A DNA stretch of 64,000 nucleotides from Agromyces bracchium (lineage in GTDB: Bacteria; Actinomycetota; Actinomycetes; Actinomycetales; Microbacteriaceae): contig NZ_WMLB01000033.1 of the NCBI RefSeq assembly GCF_009709675.1, forward strand, positions 186,001 to 250,000. Direction: 5' to 3'. Below the pieces are notes generated by a model that made no database searches, had not been told where the DNA came from, and saw nothing but the letters and a program-made list of their open reading frames with translations. Position 1 is the first letter of the stretch. Each line of letters begins with the position of its first letter. Below are positions 35,274 through 43,999 of this stretch, in pieces. The translations under genes were made by a program, and so were the position numbers.

Positions 35274-36475
35274 CCGGCGATCTCCTCGGCCAGGATGCGC
35301 GCGCTCCAGGGTGCGGTGGAGTACTTGCCCGTGTCGACCGAGTGATACGTGCCCCGTCGCCGTACCCCGTACCGATCGCGCCGATGGAGGTCGGAAGCGG
35401 GGTCGTCGAGCGCTCCGCGGCCCTGAGCGAAGACGAATCCGCCGTGTACGACGGTCTCCTCGGCGTCCTCGAGCACCTCGTCGATGCCGGGCATGAGACG
35501 GCCGAGGGCCGATCGGACCCGTGTGACGAACGCGGCGGCGTCAGCGCCGACCGGGATGGCCGGCGCCGCGAGCTCGAGGTCGTCGCCCTCCGCGACCAGG
35601 CCCTCGGGATACCACGAGAGATAGAAGTCGCGGTCGGTGTAGCTCTTCACGTCGCCGAACGGGCCCACCGCGACGAGCGCGCTCTTCACCCGGTGGTCGG
35701 CGCGGGTTCGGACGAACACGCAGAGCCGGAACCGATGGGTCCACGGCGGCTCCGGATCGACGCCCGCCGTGACGTCGATCGGCAACCGGCCGTTCCAGAG
35801 GGCGTTGACGACGACATCGGCCACCTCGTCCTCGCCGTCCGCGGTCCGGATCCGCCATGCGCCGTCGACGGAGCGGACCGGTTCGGCGCCGATGACCGTC
35901 GTGCCGGCCCGGAGCGTCACGCGCGGCTCGGCGGCGACCGCCGCGCCCAGCCGGTCGGCGAACCAGCGTGTGTCGATCGACCGCTCGGGGACCCGGAAGC
36001 CGGCGACGATGTCGTCGCCCGCGATGGCGGCGAGTTCATCGTGTGCGAGTTCGGTGACGCGGGCGTCCGACACGTCGACGAGGTACCGGGCCGAATCCGG
36101 ATGCCGCCTGACGAGGGCGCCGATCGCCTCGAACTTGCGGCGCATCGTGTCGGCGTCGACGACCGAATCGCGGTGCAGGAGGTAGAGGTCGTCCTCGCGG
36201 GTGACATGACCGTCGAGGTCGGTGCCGATGAGCTCCCGGGCTCGATCGCTGAACACGAGGCTGCCTGGCAGGATGTGCTCGGCGGTCGCGGTCGTCGGGT
36301 CGGCGCCGTACAGGAACCCGAGGTGGATCTTGCCCTCGTTCCACCGACTGGTGCCCGACATCGGGGCCGGCTCGCGCTCGATGAGGGTCACGTCGAGCCC
36401 GCGACGCGCGAGCTCGATCGCCGTGGCACTTCCCATGATGCCCGCGCCGAGCACGGCGACGCGTCGCCGCGTCAC
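35270..36475 (-). CDS. FAD-dependent oxidoreductase (DAO family)
   Basis: 401 residues from GTG 36475, inside the stop of the upstream cupin gene. The N-terminal dinucleotide fold RVAVLGAGIMGSATAIELARRGLDVTLIERE is followed by the DAO-type stretch MSGTSRWNEGKIHLGFLYG; the substrate half has DVVVNALWNGRLPID and YLSWYPEGL. It oxidises a C-N or C-OH bond with FAD, substrate unknown. Context (WxcM-like cupin before, GT2 after) suggests a step in building an unusual sugar or polyol for a surface glycan. Confidence 0.85.
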   Translation of the reverse strand: MTRRRVAVLGAGIMGSATAIELARRGLDVTLIEREPAPMSGTSRWNEGKIHLGFLYGADPTTATAEHILPGSLVFSDRARELIGTDLDGHVTREDDLYLLHRDSVVDADTMRRKFEAIGALVRRHPDSARYLVDVSDARVTELAHDELAAIAGDDIVAGFRVPERSIDTRWFADRLGAAVAAEPRVTLRAGTTVIGAEPVRSVDGAWRIRTADGEDEVADVVVNALWNGRLPIDVTAGVDPEPPWTHRFRLCVFVRTRADHRVKSALVAVGPFGDVKSYTDRDFYLSWYPEGLVAEGDDLELAAPAIPVGADAAAFVTRVRSALGRLMPGIDEVLEDAEETVVHGGFVFAQGRGALDDPASDLHRRDRYGVRRRGTYHSVDTGKYSTAPWSARILAEEIAG

Positions 36476-36975
36476 GAGGCTGCCCCGTCTGCGCCCCGGT
36501 CGTGGTCGAGGTACTCGCTCCGGTCGTAGCCGCCGTCGGCGAAGACGATGAGCGTCGAGCCGTCGACGAGGTACGTCTGCTGCGCCCACACGCCCGAGTC
36601 GACCAGGACAGCCGGATGCTCCTCGTCGAGCGTCAGCCGAGCGGATGCACCGCGATGACGGAACTCCACGTCGATCCGGCCGCTCGCGCGGAAGAACACC
36701 TGGCGCACGCTGCGGTGCGCGTGCCCGCCGCGGACGGCTCCGGCCGGCGCGGTCACGACGAACGTGCGTGCGACGGCGAACCCGAGTTCCGCGAGCTGGA
36801 GCGGCGTCAGGGACCCTCGGTCGTCCACGAATCGCGGGGGCGCGAGCGGTCGGACCGCACCATCGAGCAGCGAGGTCGGGCGGAGCATCGGGAGGGCTGC
36901 GTCGGCGCGGTGACCCGGGTCACCGCCGACATCGCCATCGACCCCGATGTCGACGGGCTCGGGGGCGGGTGCCAT
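36472..36975 (-). CDS. WxcM/FdtA-like cupin (sugar 3,4-ketoisomerase-type)
   Basis: 167 residues from ATG 36975; GGAGGAA 5 nt upstream decides this over an in-frame GTG at 36987. The C-terminal 120 residues are a cupin: PPRFVDDRGSLTPLQ, RGGHAHRSVRQVFFRASG with the FdtA/WxcM histidines (GGHAHR), LTLDEEHPAVLVDSGVWAQQTYL, LIVFADGGYDRSEYLDH. Family members isomerise dTDP-4-keto-6-deoxyhexoses at C3/C4. The first 45 residues are low-complexity. First gene of the cupin-oxidoreductase-GT2 operon. Confidence 0.87.
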   Translation of the reverse strand: MAPAPEPVDIGVDGDVGGDPGHRADAALPMLRPTSLLDGAVRPLAPPRFVDDRGSLTPLQLAELGFAVARTFVVTAPAGAVRGGHAHRSVRQVFFRASGRIDVEFRHRGASARLTLDEEHPAVLVDSGVWAQQTYLVDGSTLIVFADGGYDRSEYLDHDRGADGAAS

Positions 36976-37136
36976 GCGTTCCTCCACGGGCGGGGGCCGT
37001 GCCGGACCTCGGCGGCGCCGGACCGGATCTCAGGGGACCGACGATATCCCCTCCGCACGGGCGGGACAACGACCGTCCCCGCCGCGTCGGCGGGAGGGGG
37101 GTGGGATGGTCGACCCCGACGCATCCCGCCTCGCCC

Positions 37137-38279
37137 TCAGAGCGTGTTGCCGAGCTTGAAGCCCTTCTCCTCGTCGCCCATGCGCGTGTACGAGAAGCCG
37201 TCGGCCCCGATCGTCACGGCCATCTCGGAGTCGTCGGTGCGCGCGACGACGGGCCTCGGGTTGCCGTCGAGGTCGAGCACGAGCGACGCCTCGGTGTACC
37301 ACGACGGCACGACGGGGTTGCCCCACCAGTCGCGGCGCTGGTTGTCGTGCACGTCCCAGGTGACCACGGGGTTGTCGGGATCGCCCGTGTAGTAGTCCTG
37401 CGTGTAGATCTCGACGCGGTGGCCGTCGGGGTCGCGGAGGTAGAGGTAGAACGCGTTCGAGACGCCGTGGCGCCCGGGTCCGCGCTCGATCGCGTCCGAC
37501 ATGCGAAGCGCGCCCAGCTTGTCGCAGATGGCGAGGATGTTGTGCTTCTCGTGCGTCGAGAACGCGACGTGGTGCATGCGGGGGCCGTCGCCACCGGTCA
37601 TGGCGGTGTCGTGCACGGTGGGCTTGCGCCGCATCCACGCCGCGTAGACGGTGCCGGCCTCGTCCTGGATGTCCTCGGTCACGCGGAACCCGAGGTCCTG
37701 CATGAAGCCGACCGCGCGCGGCACGTCGGGCGTGACCTGGTTGAAGTGGTCGAGGCGCACGAGCGCGCCGGGCGTGTAGAGGTCGTAGCGCCATGCGAGC
37801 CGCTCCACGTGCTCGACGTCGTGGAAGAACTCGTACGGGAAGCCGAGCGGGTCCTCGACGCGGACGGACTCGCCGATGCCCTTCGTCCAGCCCTCGGCGC
37901 GACGCTCGACGCGGCATCCGAGCTCGGTGTAGAACGCGACCGCCTTGTCGAGGTCCTCCGGGGTGCGCACGCGGTAGCTGAACGCGGCGACCGCCGCGAC
38001 CGGGCCCTTCCGCAGGACGAGGTTGTGGTGGATGAACTCCTCGAGCGAGCGGAGGTAGACGGTGTCCTCGTCCTCCTCGGTCACCGTGAGGCCGAGGACC
38101 TCGACGTAGAAGTTCCGGCTCGCGGCGAGGTCGGTGACGACGAGCTCCATGTAGGCGCAGCGCAGGATGTCGGGGGCCGGCGCCGTCGGCGTCGGGATCG
38201 GGTTCCCCGAATGGATCGGAGCCTCCTGGCTCACGTAGAAGCCCGAGGAAGTGAGGGTCTTGTCGTCGCGGTTCGTCAT
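37137..38279 (-). CDS. hpaD: 3,4-Dihydroxyphenylacetate (homoprotocatechuate) 2,3-dioxygenase
   Basis: 380 residues. Close to the Brevibacterium fuscum extradiol enzyme with a 23-residue N-terminal extension: metal ligands His178 (LDHFNQVTPDVP), His237 (RMHHVAFSTHEKH) and Glu290 (HRVEIYTQDYY), and second-sphere His223, His271 and Tyr280, all at the constant offset of 23. It opens the homoprotocatechuate ring next to the diol to give 5-carboxymethyl-2-hydroxymuconate semialdehyde. Fe or Mn use cannot be read from sequence. Last gene of the hpaG-like/gntR/hpaE/hpaD string. Confidence 0.96.
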   Translation of the reverse strand: MTNRDDKTLTSSGFYVSQEAPIHSGNPIPTPTAPAPDILRCAYMELVVTDLAASRNFYVEVLGLTVTEEDEDTVYLRSLEEFIHHNLVLRKGPVAAVAAFSYRVRTPEDLDKAVAFYTELGCRVERRAEGWTKGIGESVRVEDPLGFPYEFFHDVEHVERLAWRYDLYTPGALVRLDHFNQVTPDVPRAVGFMQDLGFRVTEDIQDEAGTVYAAWMRRKPTVHDTAMTGGDGPRMHHVAFSTHEKHNILAICDKLGALRMSDAIERGPGRHGVSNAFYLYLRDPDGHRVEIYTQDYYTGDPDNPVVTWDVHDNQRRDWWGNPVVPSWYTEASLVLDLDGNPRPVVARTDDSEMAVTIGADGFSYTRMGDEEKGFKLGNTL

Positions 38280-38327
38280 GTCAGCGTCCTTGCTCGATGT
38301 CGGATGGATCTCGGTACGCGCTTCGCG

Positions 38328-39833
38328 CTACTCGAGCACCGGGGCCTTGCCGAAGGTGGGGTTGTGGACCGCCCCGAGGGTGATGTGCACCGCCTGCTGG
38401 TCGGTGTAGAAGTCGATCGAGCGGTAGCCGCCCTCGTGGCCGAGACCGGAGGCCTTGACACCGCCGAACGGGGTGCGGAGGTCTCGCACATTGTTCGAGT
38501 TCAGCCAGACCATGCCGGCCTCGACGGCCTGCGAGAAGTTGTGCGCCCGCTTGAGGTCGTTGGTCCAGATGTACGCGGCGAGCCCGTACTTCACGCCGTT
38601 GGCGAGCTCGAGCGCCTCCTCGTCGGTGTCGAAGGGGGTGATCGCGACGACCGGGCCGAAGATCTCCTCCTGGAAGATCCGGGCGTCCTTCGCGACATCC
38701 GCGAACACCGTCGGGGCGACGTAGTTGCCCGTCGGCAGGCCCTCGGGCCGGCCGCCGCCGGCGACGAGGCGACCCTCGCCCTTGCCGATCTCGACGTAGC
38801 TCATGACCTTGTCGTAGTGCTCGGGGTGCACGAGCGCGCCGACCTCGGTCGTCGGGTCGTGCGGGTCGCCGACGACCACGCGCTTGGCCTGCGCGGCGTA
38901 CTTCTCGACGAACTCGTCGTAGACCGACCGCTCGACGAGGATGCGGCTGCCGGCCGTGCAGCGCTCGCCGTTCAGCGAGAACACGCCGAAGATCGTCGCG
39001 TCGACCGCGGCGTCGAGGTCGGCGTCGGCGAAGACCACGGCCGGGCTCTTGCCGCCGAGCTCCATCGAGAGGCCCTTGAGGAACGGCGCGGCGTTGCCGA
39101 AGATGATCTGCCCGGTGCGGCTCTCGCCGGTGAACGAGATGAGCGGCACGTCCGGATGCTTCACCAGCGCGTCGCCCGCCTCCTCGCCGAGCCCGTTGAC
39201 GAGGTTGAAGACGCCCTGCGGCAGGCCCGCCTCCTCGAAGATCTCGGCCCACAGCGATGCGGAGAGCGGTGTGAACTCGGCGGGCTTCAGCACCACGGTG
39301 TTGCCGGTCGCGATCGCGGGCGCGAGCTTCCACGACTCGAGCATGAACGGCGTGTTCCACGGCGTGATGAGGCCGGCGACGCCGATCGGCTTGCGGTTGA
39401 CGTAGTTCACCTGGCGGCCGGGCACCTTGTAGGTGTCGTCGGCCTGCGCGACGATCAGGTCGGCGAAGAATCGGAAGTTCTCGGCCGCGCGTCGCGCCTG
39501 GCCGAGCGCCTGCGTGATCGGCAGGCCGGTGTCGAAGGTCTCGAGTTCGGCCAGGCGCGCGTCGCGCGACTCGACGAGGTCGGCGATCCGGTGGAGCACG
39601 CGTGAGCGCTCGCGCGGCAGCATCCGCGGCCACGGGCCCTCGGTGAACGCGCGCCGCGCGGAAGCGACCGCTCGGTCGATGTCGGCCTTCTGGCCGGCGG
39701 CGGCCTGCACGTACGTCTCGTTCGACACCGGGTCGAGCACGTCGAAGGTCTCGCCGCCGATCGAGTCGACGAATTCGCCGTCGATGTAGTGGCGGATGCG
39801 GTCGGGCAGGCCCTCGGGGATGTGCTGGGTCAT
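38328..39833 (-). CDS. hpaE: 5-Carboxymethyl-2-hydroxymuconate semialdehyde dehydrogenase
   Basis: 501 residues from ATG 39833; the frame continues open upstream but only as a shadow. ALDH superfamily blocks: PWNTPFMLESWKLAP, KPAEFTPLS, FTGESRTGQIIF, MELGGKSPAVVFADAD with general base Glu, SLNGERCTAGSRILVE with nucleophile Cys, and EEIFGPVVAI. RCTAGSR and FGGVKASGLGHEGG are typical of HpaE. It oxidises the ring-cleavage product to the dicarboxylate with NAD. 48 bp upstream of hpaD on the same strand. Confidence 0.94.
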   Translation of the reverse strand: MTQHIPEGLPDRIRHYIDGEFVDSIGGETFDVLDPVSNETYVQAAAGQKADIDRAVASARRAFTEGPWPRMLPRERSRVLHRIADLVESRDARLAELETFDTGLPITQALGQARRAAENFRFFADLIVAQADDTYKVPGRQVNYVNRKPIGVAGLITPWNTPFMLESWKLAPAIATGNTVVLKPAEFTPLSASLWAEIFEEAGLPQGVFNLVNGLGEEAGDALVKHPDVPLISFTGESRTGQIIFGNAAPFLKGLSMELGGKSPAVVFADADLDAAVDATIFGVFSLNGERCTAGSRILVERSVYDEFVEKYAAQAKRVVVGDPHDPTTEVGALVHPEHYDKVMSYVEIGKGEGRLVAGGGRPEGLPTGNYVAPTVFADVAKDARIFQEEIFGPVVAITPFDTDEEALELANGVKYGLAAYIWTNDLKRAHNFSQAVEAGMVWLNSNNVRDLRTPFGGVKASGLGHEGGYRSIDFYTDQQAVHITLGAVHNPTFGKAPVLE

Positions 39834-39913
39834 GTCGGTTCCTTCCGGTTGGGCGTATGGCGGGCGGCGCGCGTCGGCGGGCGCCGCTGCCGGTGGTCGG
39901 GTGGGTCGGTGCG

Positions 39914-40603
39914 TCAGGTGGCGACGGCCTGAGGTGCCGGCGCACTCGCCGGCTTGTGATCGGCCTGGTAGGCGAGCACCGCGTCGAGCGTGGCCGTGCG
40001 GTGCTGTCGGGCCGCGAGCTCGATCTCGAGCGCGTCGGCGCCCTGCTCGATGAGCTCGACGATGCGCTCGTGCTCCTCGACGGACGCGCGGGCCCGGCCC
40101 GGCACGAAGCTGAACGACGAGTCGCGGAGCACCCGCATCCGGTTCCACCCGCGGTGCACGAGGTCGAGCACGTGCGGGTTCGGGCAGCCCTCGAAGAGCA
40201 CCGCATGGAACTCGAGGTTGAGCTCGGTGAACCGATGCGGCTCGAAGTCCTCGAGCGTGCGGCGCATCTCGTCGTTGATCGCCCGCGCGCGGCCGAGCTG
40301 CTCGGGCGTGAGGTACGGCGCCGTGAGCGAGGTCGCGAAGCCCTCGACGAGCGCGAGCGTCTGCATGGTGTGCAGGTACTCGGTCTCCTTGATGAGTGCG
40401 ACCTGGGCTCCGACGTTCTTCTGGAAGGTGACGAGTCCCTCGGCCTCGAGGCGGCGGATGGCCTCGCGCACGGGCACCACCGACACGTCGAGTTCGCCCG
40501 CGATCTGCGCGAGGACGAGCCGGTAGCCCGGGACGTAGCGGCCGTCGTCGATGCGCTCCCGGATGAAGCGGTACGCCTGCTGCGACTTGCTCTCGACGCT
40601 CAT
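39914..40603 (-). CDS. GntR-family regulator of the hpa genes (FCD type)
   Basis: 229 residues. HTH signature LDVSVVPVREAIRRLEAEGLV; FCD-type effector domain with HTMQTLALVEGFATSL and LNLEFHAVLFEGCPNPHV. Its ATG overlaps the stop of the FAH-RraA gene (ATGA), so it is cotranscribed with the genes it probably controls. The likely operators are the two ATCATATACGATC sites upstream of the FAH-RraA gene and of hpaH. Effector presumably 4-hydroxyphenylacetate, homoprotocatechuate or a later intermediate. Confidence 0.92.
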   Translation of the reverse strand: MSVESKSQQAYRFIRERIDDGRYVPGYRLVLAQIAGELDVSVVPVREAIRRLEAEGLVTFQKNVGAQVALIKETEYLHTMQTLALVEGFATSLTAPYLTPEQLGRARAINDEMRRTLEDFEPHRFTELNLEFHAVLFEGCPNPHVLDLVHRGWNRMRVLRDSSFSFVPGRARASVEEHERIVELIEQGADALEIELAARQHRTATLDAVLAYQADHKPASAPAPQAVAT

Positions 40604-42144
40604 CGCGGCTCCCCGGTGCGGCCTTCGTCGGCGACGGATGCCGCGGCCTCCCGTTCGCGCTCGTAACGCTCGCGCCACGCGCGGTCCATCGGGAAGAGCC
40701 CGTCGACGGCCTCGCCCTCGGCCACGCGCTCGGCGACCCACGCGTCGGCGGCGTCCTGTTCGGCGGCCTCGGCCGCGACCTCGGCGACGAGGTGCGGCGG
40801 GATCACGATGACGCCGTCGCCGTCGCCCACGATCACGTCGCCGGGCTGCACCGCCGCACCGCCGCACGCGATCGTCACATCGGTCTCCCACGGCACGTGG
40901 CGTCGGCCGAGCACGCTCGGGTGCGGGCCCTGCGAGAAGACGGGGATGCCGATCTCGGCGACCGCGTCGAAGTCGCGCACGCCGCCGTCGGTCACGATGC
41001 CCGCCGCACCGCGCACCTTGGCGCGCAGGGCGAGCACGTCGCCGACGGTGCCGGTGCCGCGCTCGCCGCGGGCGTCGACCACGAGCACCTCGCCCGCGCC
41101 GACCGAGTCGAACGCGCGCTTCTGGGCGTTGTAGCCGCCGCCGTGCGAGGCGAAGAGGTCGGGCCGGGCGGGGATGAAGCGGAGCGTGCGGGCCCGGCCG
41201 ACGATGCGGTCGCCCGGGTGGTTGGCGAACACGCCCTCGATGAAGACGTCGTGGTAGCCGCGCTTGCGGAGCGCGACCGACAGGGTCGCGACGGCGACGG
41301 ACGAGAGTTGGGCGCGCAGCCCGTCGGTGAGCTCGAACGCGGGCTCCGCGGCATCCGTCGCCCCGTCGGAAGCATCGAGCGGGGTCGCCCGGCCGGCGGC
41401 GACCGCAGCGGCGTGCGCCGACTCGGAGCCCCACGCCTCGACGCGCTGCAGGTCGTCGACGGCGGGCTTCGAGCCGAAGTCGCCGAAGGCGACCTCGCCC
41501 TGGGTGACGGTGGTCGCGAGGCGTCCGGTCGAGGGTGCGCCCGGTGCACGCGGCGCGTCGACCTCGACCTCGACGACGTCCCCGGGGATGACGACCGACG
41601 AGCCCGCGGGCGTGCCCGTCAGGATCACGTCGCCGGTCTCCAACGTGAAGTGCTGCGAGAGGTCGGCGACCAGCGTGCCGAAGTCGAAGAGGAGCGTGTC
41701 GGAGGCGTCCTCCTGGACGAGCTCGCCGTTCACCCACGTGCGCACGCGCCAGTCGCCCGGTCCGATGCCGTCGGTCGGGATCGCGACGGGGCCGAGCGGC
41801 GTGAAGCCGTCGCCGCCCTTCGAGCGGACGTTGGACCCCTTGTCGGCGGCGCGCAGGTCGTAGAGGCCGAAGTCGTTCGCGGCCGTGATCGCGGCGACGT
41901 GCGACCAGCCGTCGGCGGGGGAGACGTGCCGCGCGGGCTCGCCGACGATCAGCGCGATCTCGCCCTCGAACGCGAGGAGCTCGGTGCCCGCGGGTCGTTC
42001 GACGGTGCCGCCGGTCTCGCCGAGCGAACTCTGCGGCTTCAGGAAGTAGCTCGGCTTCGCCGGCGTGCGACCCCGCTGCGCCGCGCGCGACGGGTAGTTG
42101 AGGTGCACGGCGATGATCTTGCCGGGCTTCGCGATGGCGGTCAT
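40600..42144 (-). CDS. Fumarylacetoacetate hydrolase-family protein fused to an RraA/HMG-aldolase-like domain (HpaG-like)
   Basis: 514 residues. Residues 1 to about 240 are an FAH domain (LAFEGEIALIVGEPARHV with metal-binding Glu residues, ITAANDFGLYDLRAADKGSNVRSKG, DVILTGTPAGSSVVIPGDVVEVEV). Residues about 285-490 are an RraA-like domain (HPGDRIVGRARTLRF, GTGTVGDVLALRAKVRGAAGIVTDGGVRD, GDGDGVIVIP) that keeps the Arg-Asp pair used by HMG/CHA aldolases and oxaloacetate decarboxylases. E. coli HpaG is a tandem FAH protein that isomerises and decarboxylates in this pathway; here the second domain is replaced by RraA. No separate HpaF or HpaG is present, so this protein probably fills those steps. 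Confidence 0.88.
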   Translation of the reverse strand: MTAIAKPGKIIAVHLNYPSRAAQRGRTPAKPSYFLKPQSSLGETGGTVERPAGTELLAFEGEIALIVGEPARHVSPADGWSHVAAITAANDFGLYDLRAADKGSNVRSKGGDGFTPLGPVAIPTDGIGPGDWRVRTWVNGELVQEDASDTLLFDFGTLVADLSQHFTLETGDVILTGTPAGSSVVIPGDVVEVEVDAPRAPGAPSTGRLATTVTQGEVAFGDFGSKPAVDDLQRVEAWGSESAHAAAVAAGRATPLDASDGATDAAEPAFELTDGLRAQLSSVAVATLSVALRKRGYHDVFIEGVFANHPGDRIVGRARTLRFIPARPDLFASHGGGYNAQKRAFDSVGAGEVLVVDARGERGTGTVGDVLALRAKVRGAAGIVTDGGVRDFDAVAEIGIPVFSQGPHPSVLGRRHVPWETDVTIACGGAAVQPGDVIVGDGDGVIVIPPHLVAEVAAEAAEQDAADAWVAERVAEGEAVDGLFPMDRAWRERYEREREAAASVADEGRTGEPR

Positions 42145-42161
42145 GGACTCCCTCGTCTTCA

Positions 42162-42184
42162 GATATCCGAAATCATATACGATC
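42162..42184. promoter_or_regulatory. Operator-like module upstream of the FAH-RraA gene
   Basis: GATATC (42162-42167) and ATCATATACGATC (42172-42184) with 10 bp between starts, 18-40 bp before the start codon. The same module occurs upstream of hpaH. A-T-rich and partly palindromic, like GntR operators. Confidence 0.65.
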
Positions 42185-42221
42185 CCGCGTGGTCTGGCAA
42201 TGCGACGGATGCCGCCGCGGC

Positions 42222-43124
42222 TCAGTAGCTCGGACGCTCGCCGGTTCCGGCACTCGTGCCGGTCGCGGAGGGGTCCCGTCCGTCTGCGGAGCCCGTCGCG
42301 CGGTGCGCGCTGTCCGCGTCGCCCGAGGCATCCGCTGCGCCGTCCGTGCCGATGAAGCGATCGGCGAGGGCCTCCGACGCCCGTGCGAGCAGCGCGACAT
42401 CCGCCCCGACCGCGACGAACGAGGCGCCGGCGTCGAGGTAGCGCTCGGCGTCGGCGGGCACGAATGCGTTCACGCCGACCGGCACGCCCGCCGCGACGCC
42501 CGCGCGGATCGACGCGAGCACCGCCTCGACGACCTGGGGGTGCGACTGCTGGCCGAGGTGACCCATCGATGCGGCGAGGTCGGCGGGGCCGACGAAGAGG
42601 CCGTCGACGCCGGGCGTCGCGGCGATGGCCTCGACCGAGGCGACCGCGGCCGCCGACTCGATCTGCACGAGGAGGCTGATGGTCGACGCGGCATCCGCCA
42701 GATAGTTCTCGACGCGGTTCCAGCGTGAGGCGCGCGCGAGCGACGAGCCGACCCCCCGGACGCCGCTCGTGGGGTAGCGGACCGCGCGGACGATCCCGGC
42801 CGCCTGCTCGGCCGAGTCGACCATCGGCACGAGCAGGTTCTGCACGCCGAGGTCGAGGAACTGCTTGATGACCACCGTGTCGCCGTACGGCACGCGCACG
42901 ACGGGGGAGACGGGGTAGGCCGCGACCGCCTGCAGCTGCGCGAGGATCGACTCGAGCCCGTTGGGGGAGTGCTCGCCGTCGATGAGCACCCAGTCGAGCC
43001 CGCTCCCCGCGGCGATCTCGGCGACGAGCGGGCTGCCGGAGCACACCCACATGCCGACCTGCGGTCGGTCGGCCTCGTCGATGCGAGCGGCGAAGGTCGG
43101 CGGCAGGGTCAGGCGAATCGGCAC
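42222..43124 (-). CDS. hpaI: 4-Hydroxy-2-oxoheptane-1,7-dioate aldolase
   Basis: 300 residues from GTG 43124, overlapping the end of hpaH by 16 bp. HpcH/HpaI class II aldolase: VGMWVCSGSPLVAEIAAGSGLDWVLIDGEHSPNG (base and metal region), FLDLGVQNLLVPMVDSAEQA, LLVQIESAAAVASVEAIAATPGVDGLFVGPADLAASMGHLG. It cleaves the C7 intermediate to pyruvate and succinate semialdehyde, the last step. About 45 C-terminal residues are low-complexity (Ala, Asp, Gly, Thr) and beyond the usual family length. Confidence 0.94.
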   Translation of the reverse strand: MPIRLTLPPTFAARIDEADRPQVGMWVCSGSPLVAEIAAGSGLDWVLIDGEHSPNGLESILAQLQAVAAYPVSPVVRVPYGDTVVIKQFLDLGVQNLLVPMVDSAEQAAGIVRAVRYPTSGVRGVGSSLARASRWNRVENYLADAASTISLLVQIESAAAVASVEAIAATPGVDGLFVGPADLAASMGHLGQQSHPQVVEAVLASIRAGVAAGVPVGVNAFVPADAERYLDAGASFVAVGADVALLARASEALADRFIGTDGAADASGDADSAHRATGSADGRDPSATGTSAGTGERPSY

Positions 43125-43894
43125 GAGATGCTCCCGAGGTCGTGGTAGTCGGCGTGGACGGTGTCGCCGCGCTCGACCCACATGGGCCGCGTGAAGCTGC
43201 CGGCGAGGATGATCTCGCCCGCGCCGAGCGACTGCCCGTGCGCCGCGAGCTTGTTCGCGAGCCACGCGACGCCCATGGCGGGGTGGCCGAGCACCGCGCC
43301 GGCGACGCCGGACTCCTCGATGGTCTCGTTGCGCGAGAGCAGTGCGCCGACCCAGCGGAGGTCGACGTCGTCGACCTTCACCGGGCGCCCGCCGACCACC
43401 ATCGCGCCCATCGCGGCGTTGTCGCTGATCGTGTCGACGATCGTGCGGCCCTCGAGGGCGATGTGCGAGTTCAGCACCTCGAGCGCGGGCACGACGTACT
43501 CGGTCGCGCGGAGCACGTCGAAGATCGTCGTGTCCGGGCCCTCGAGCGGAGCGCCCAGCACGAACGCGAGCTCGACCTCGATGCGCACGTTCGAGAATCG
43601 GTCGAACTCGATGACCGAGCCCGACTCGTAGACCATGTCGTCGAAGATCACGCCGTAGTCGGGCTCGGTGATGCCCGTGGCGACCTGCATGACCTTCGAG
43701 GTGAGCCCGATCTTGCGTCCGACGAGCCTGGCGCCCGCCGACATCCGCCGCTCGGCCCACTCGCGCTGCACCGCATACGCATCCTCGACGGTCATGCCGG
43801 GGTTGCGCGCGGTCAGGAGCGGGACGGTCGTGCGGTCGCGGTCGGCGGCGAAGAGTTCGTCGGCGATCTCCCGGATGCGTGACGGGTCTGGCAC
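43109..43894 (-). CDS. hpaH: 2-Oxohept-4-ene-1,7-dioate hydratase
   Basis: 261 residues from GTG 43894. FAH-related hydratase: RLVGRKIGLTSKVMQ, EPDYGVIFDDMVYESG, VEVELAFVLG-type IEVELAFVLGAPLEGP with the metal Glu, and LEVLNSHIALEGRTIVDTISDNAAMGAMVVGG. Adds water to 2-oxohept-4-ene-1,7-dioate, feeding HpaI, with which it overlaps by 16 bp. An operator-like module (43952-43974) lies about 58 bp upstream, so hpaHI form a second transcription unit of the GntR regulon. Confidence 0.95.
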   Translation of the reverse strand: MPDPSRIREIADELFAADRDRTTVPLLTARNPGMTVEDAYAVQREWAERRMSAGARLVGRKIGLTSKVMQVATGITEPDYGVIFDDMVYESGSVIEFDRFSNVRIEVELAFVLGAPLEGPDTTIFDVLRATEYVVPALEVLNSHIALEGRTIVDTISDNAAMGAMVVGGRPVKVDDVDLRWVGALLSRNETIEESGVAGAVLGHPAMGVAWLANKLAAHGQSLGAGEIILAGSFTRPMWVERGDTVHADYHDLGSISCRFA

Positions 43895-43951
43895 GTGATC
43901 TCCACTTCGTCGTGAGCGTCACGCCGATCGTATCGATCGTCGCGACAGCCT

Positions 43952-43974
43952 GATATCTCAGATCATATACGATC
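43952..43974. promoter_or_regulatory. Operator-like module upstream of hpaH
   Basis: GATATC (43952-43957) and ATCATATACGATC (43962-43974), same order, orientation and 10-bp offset as at 42162-42184. Probably bound by the GntR protein encoded at 39914-40603. Confidence 0.65.
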
Positions 43975-43999
43975 TGTCCGCCCAGTTCGAGGGCGGCGA

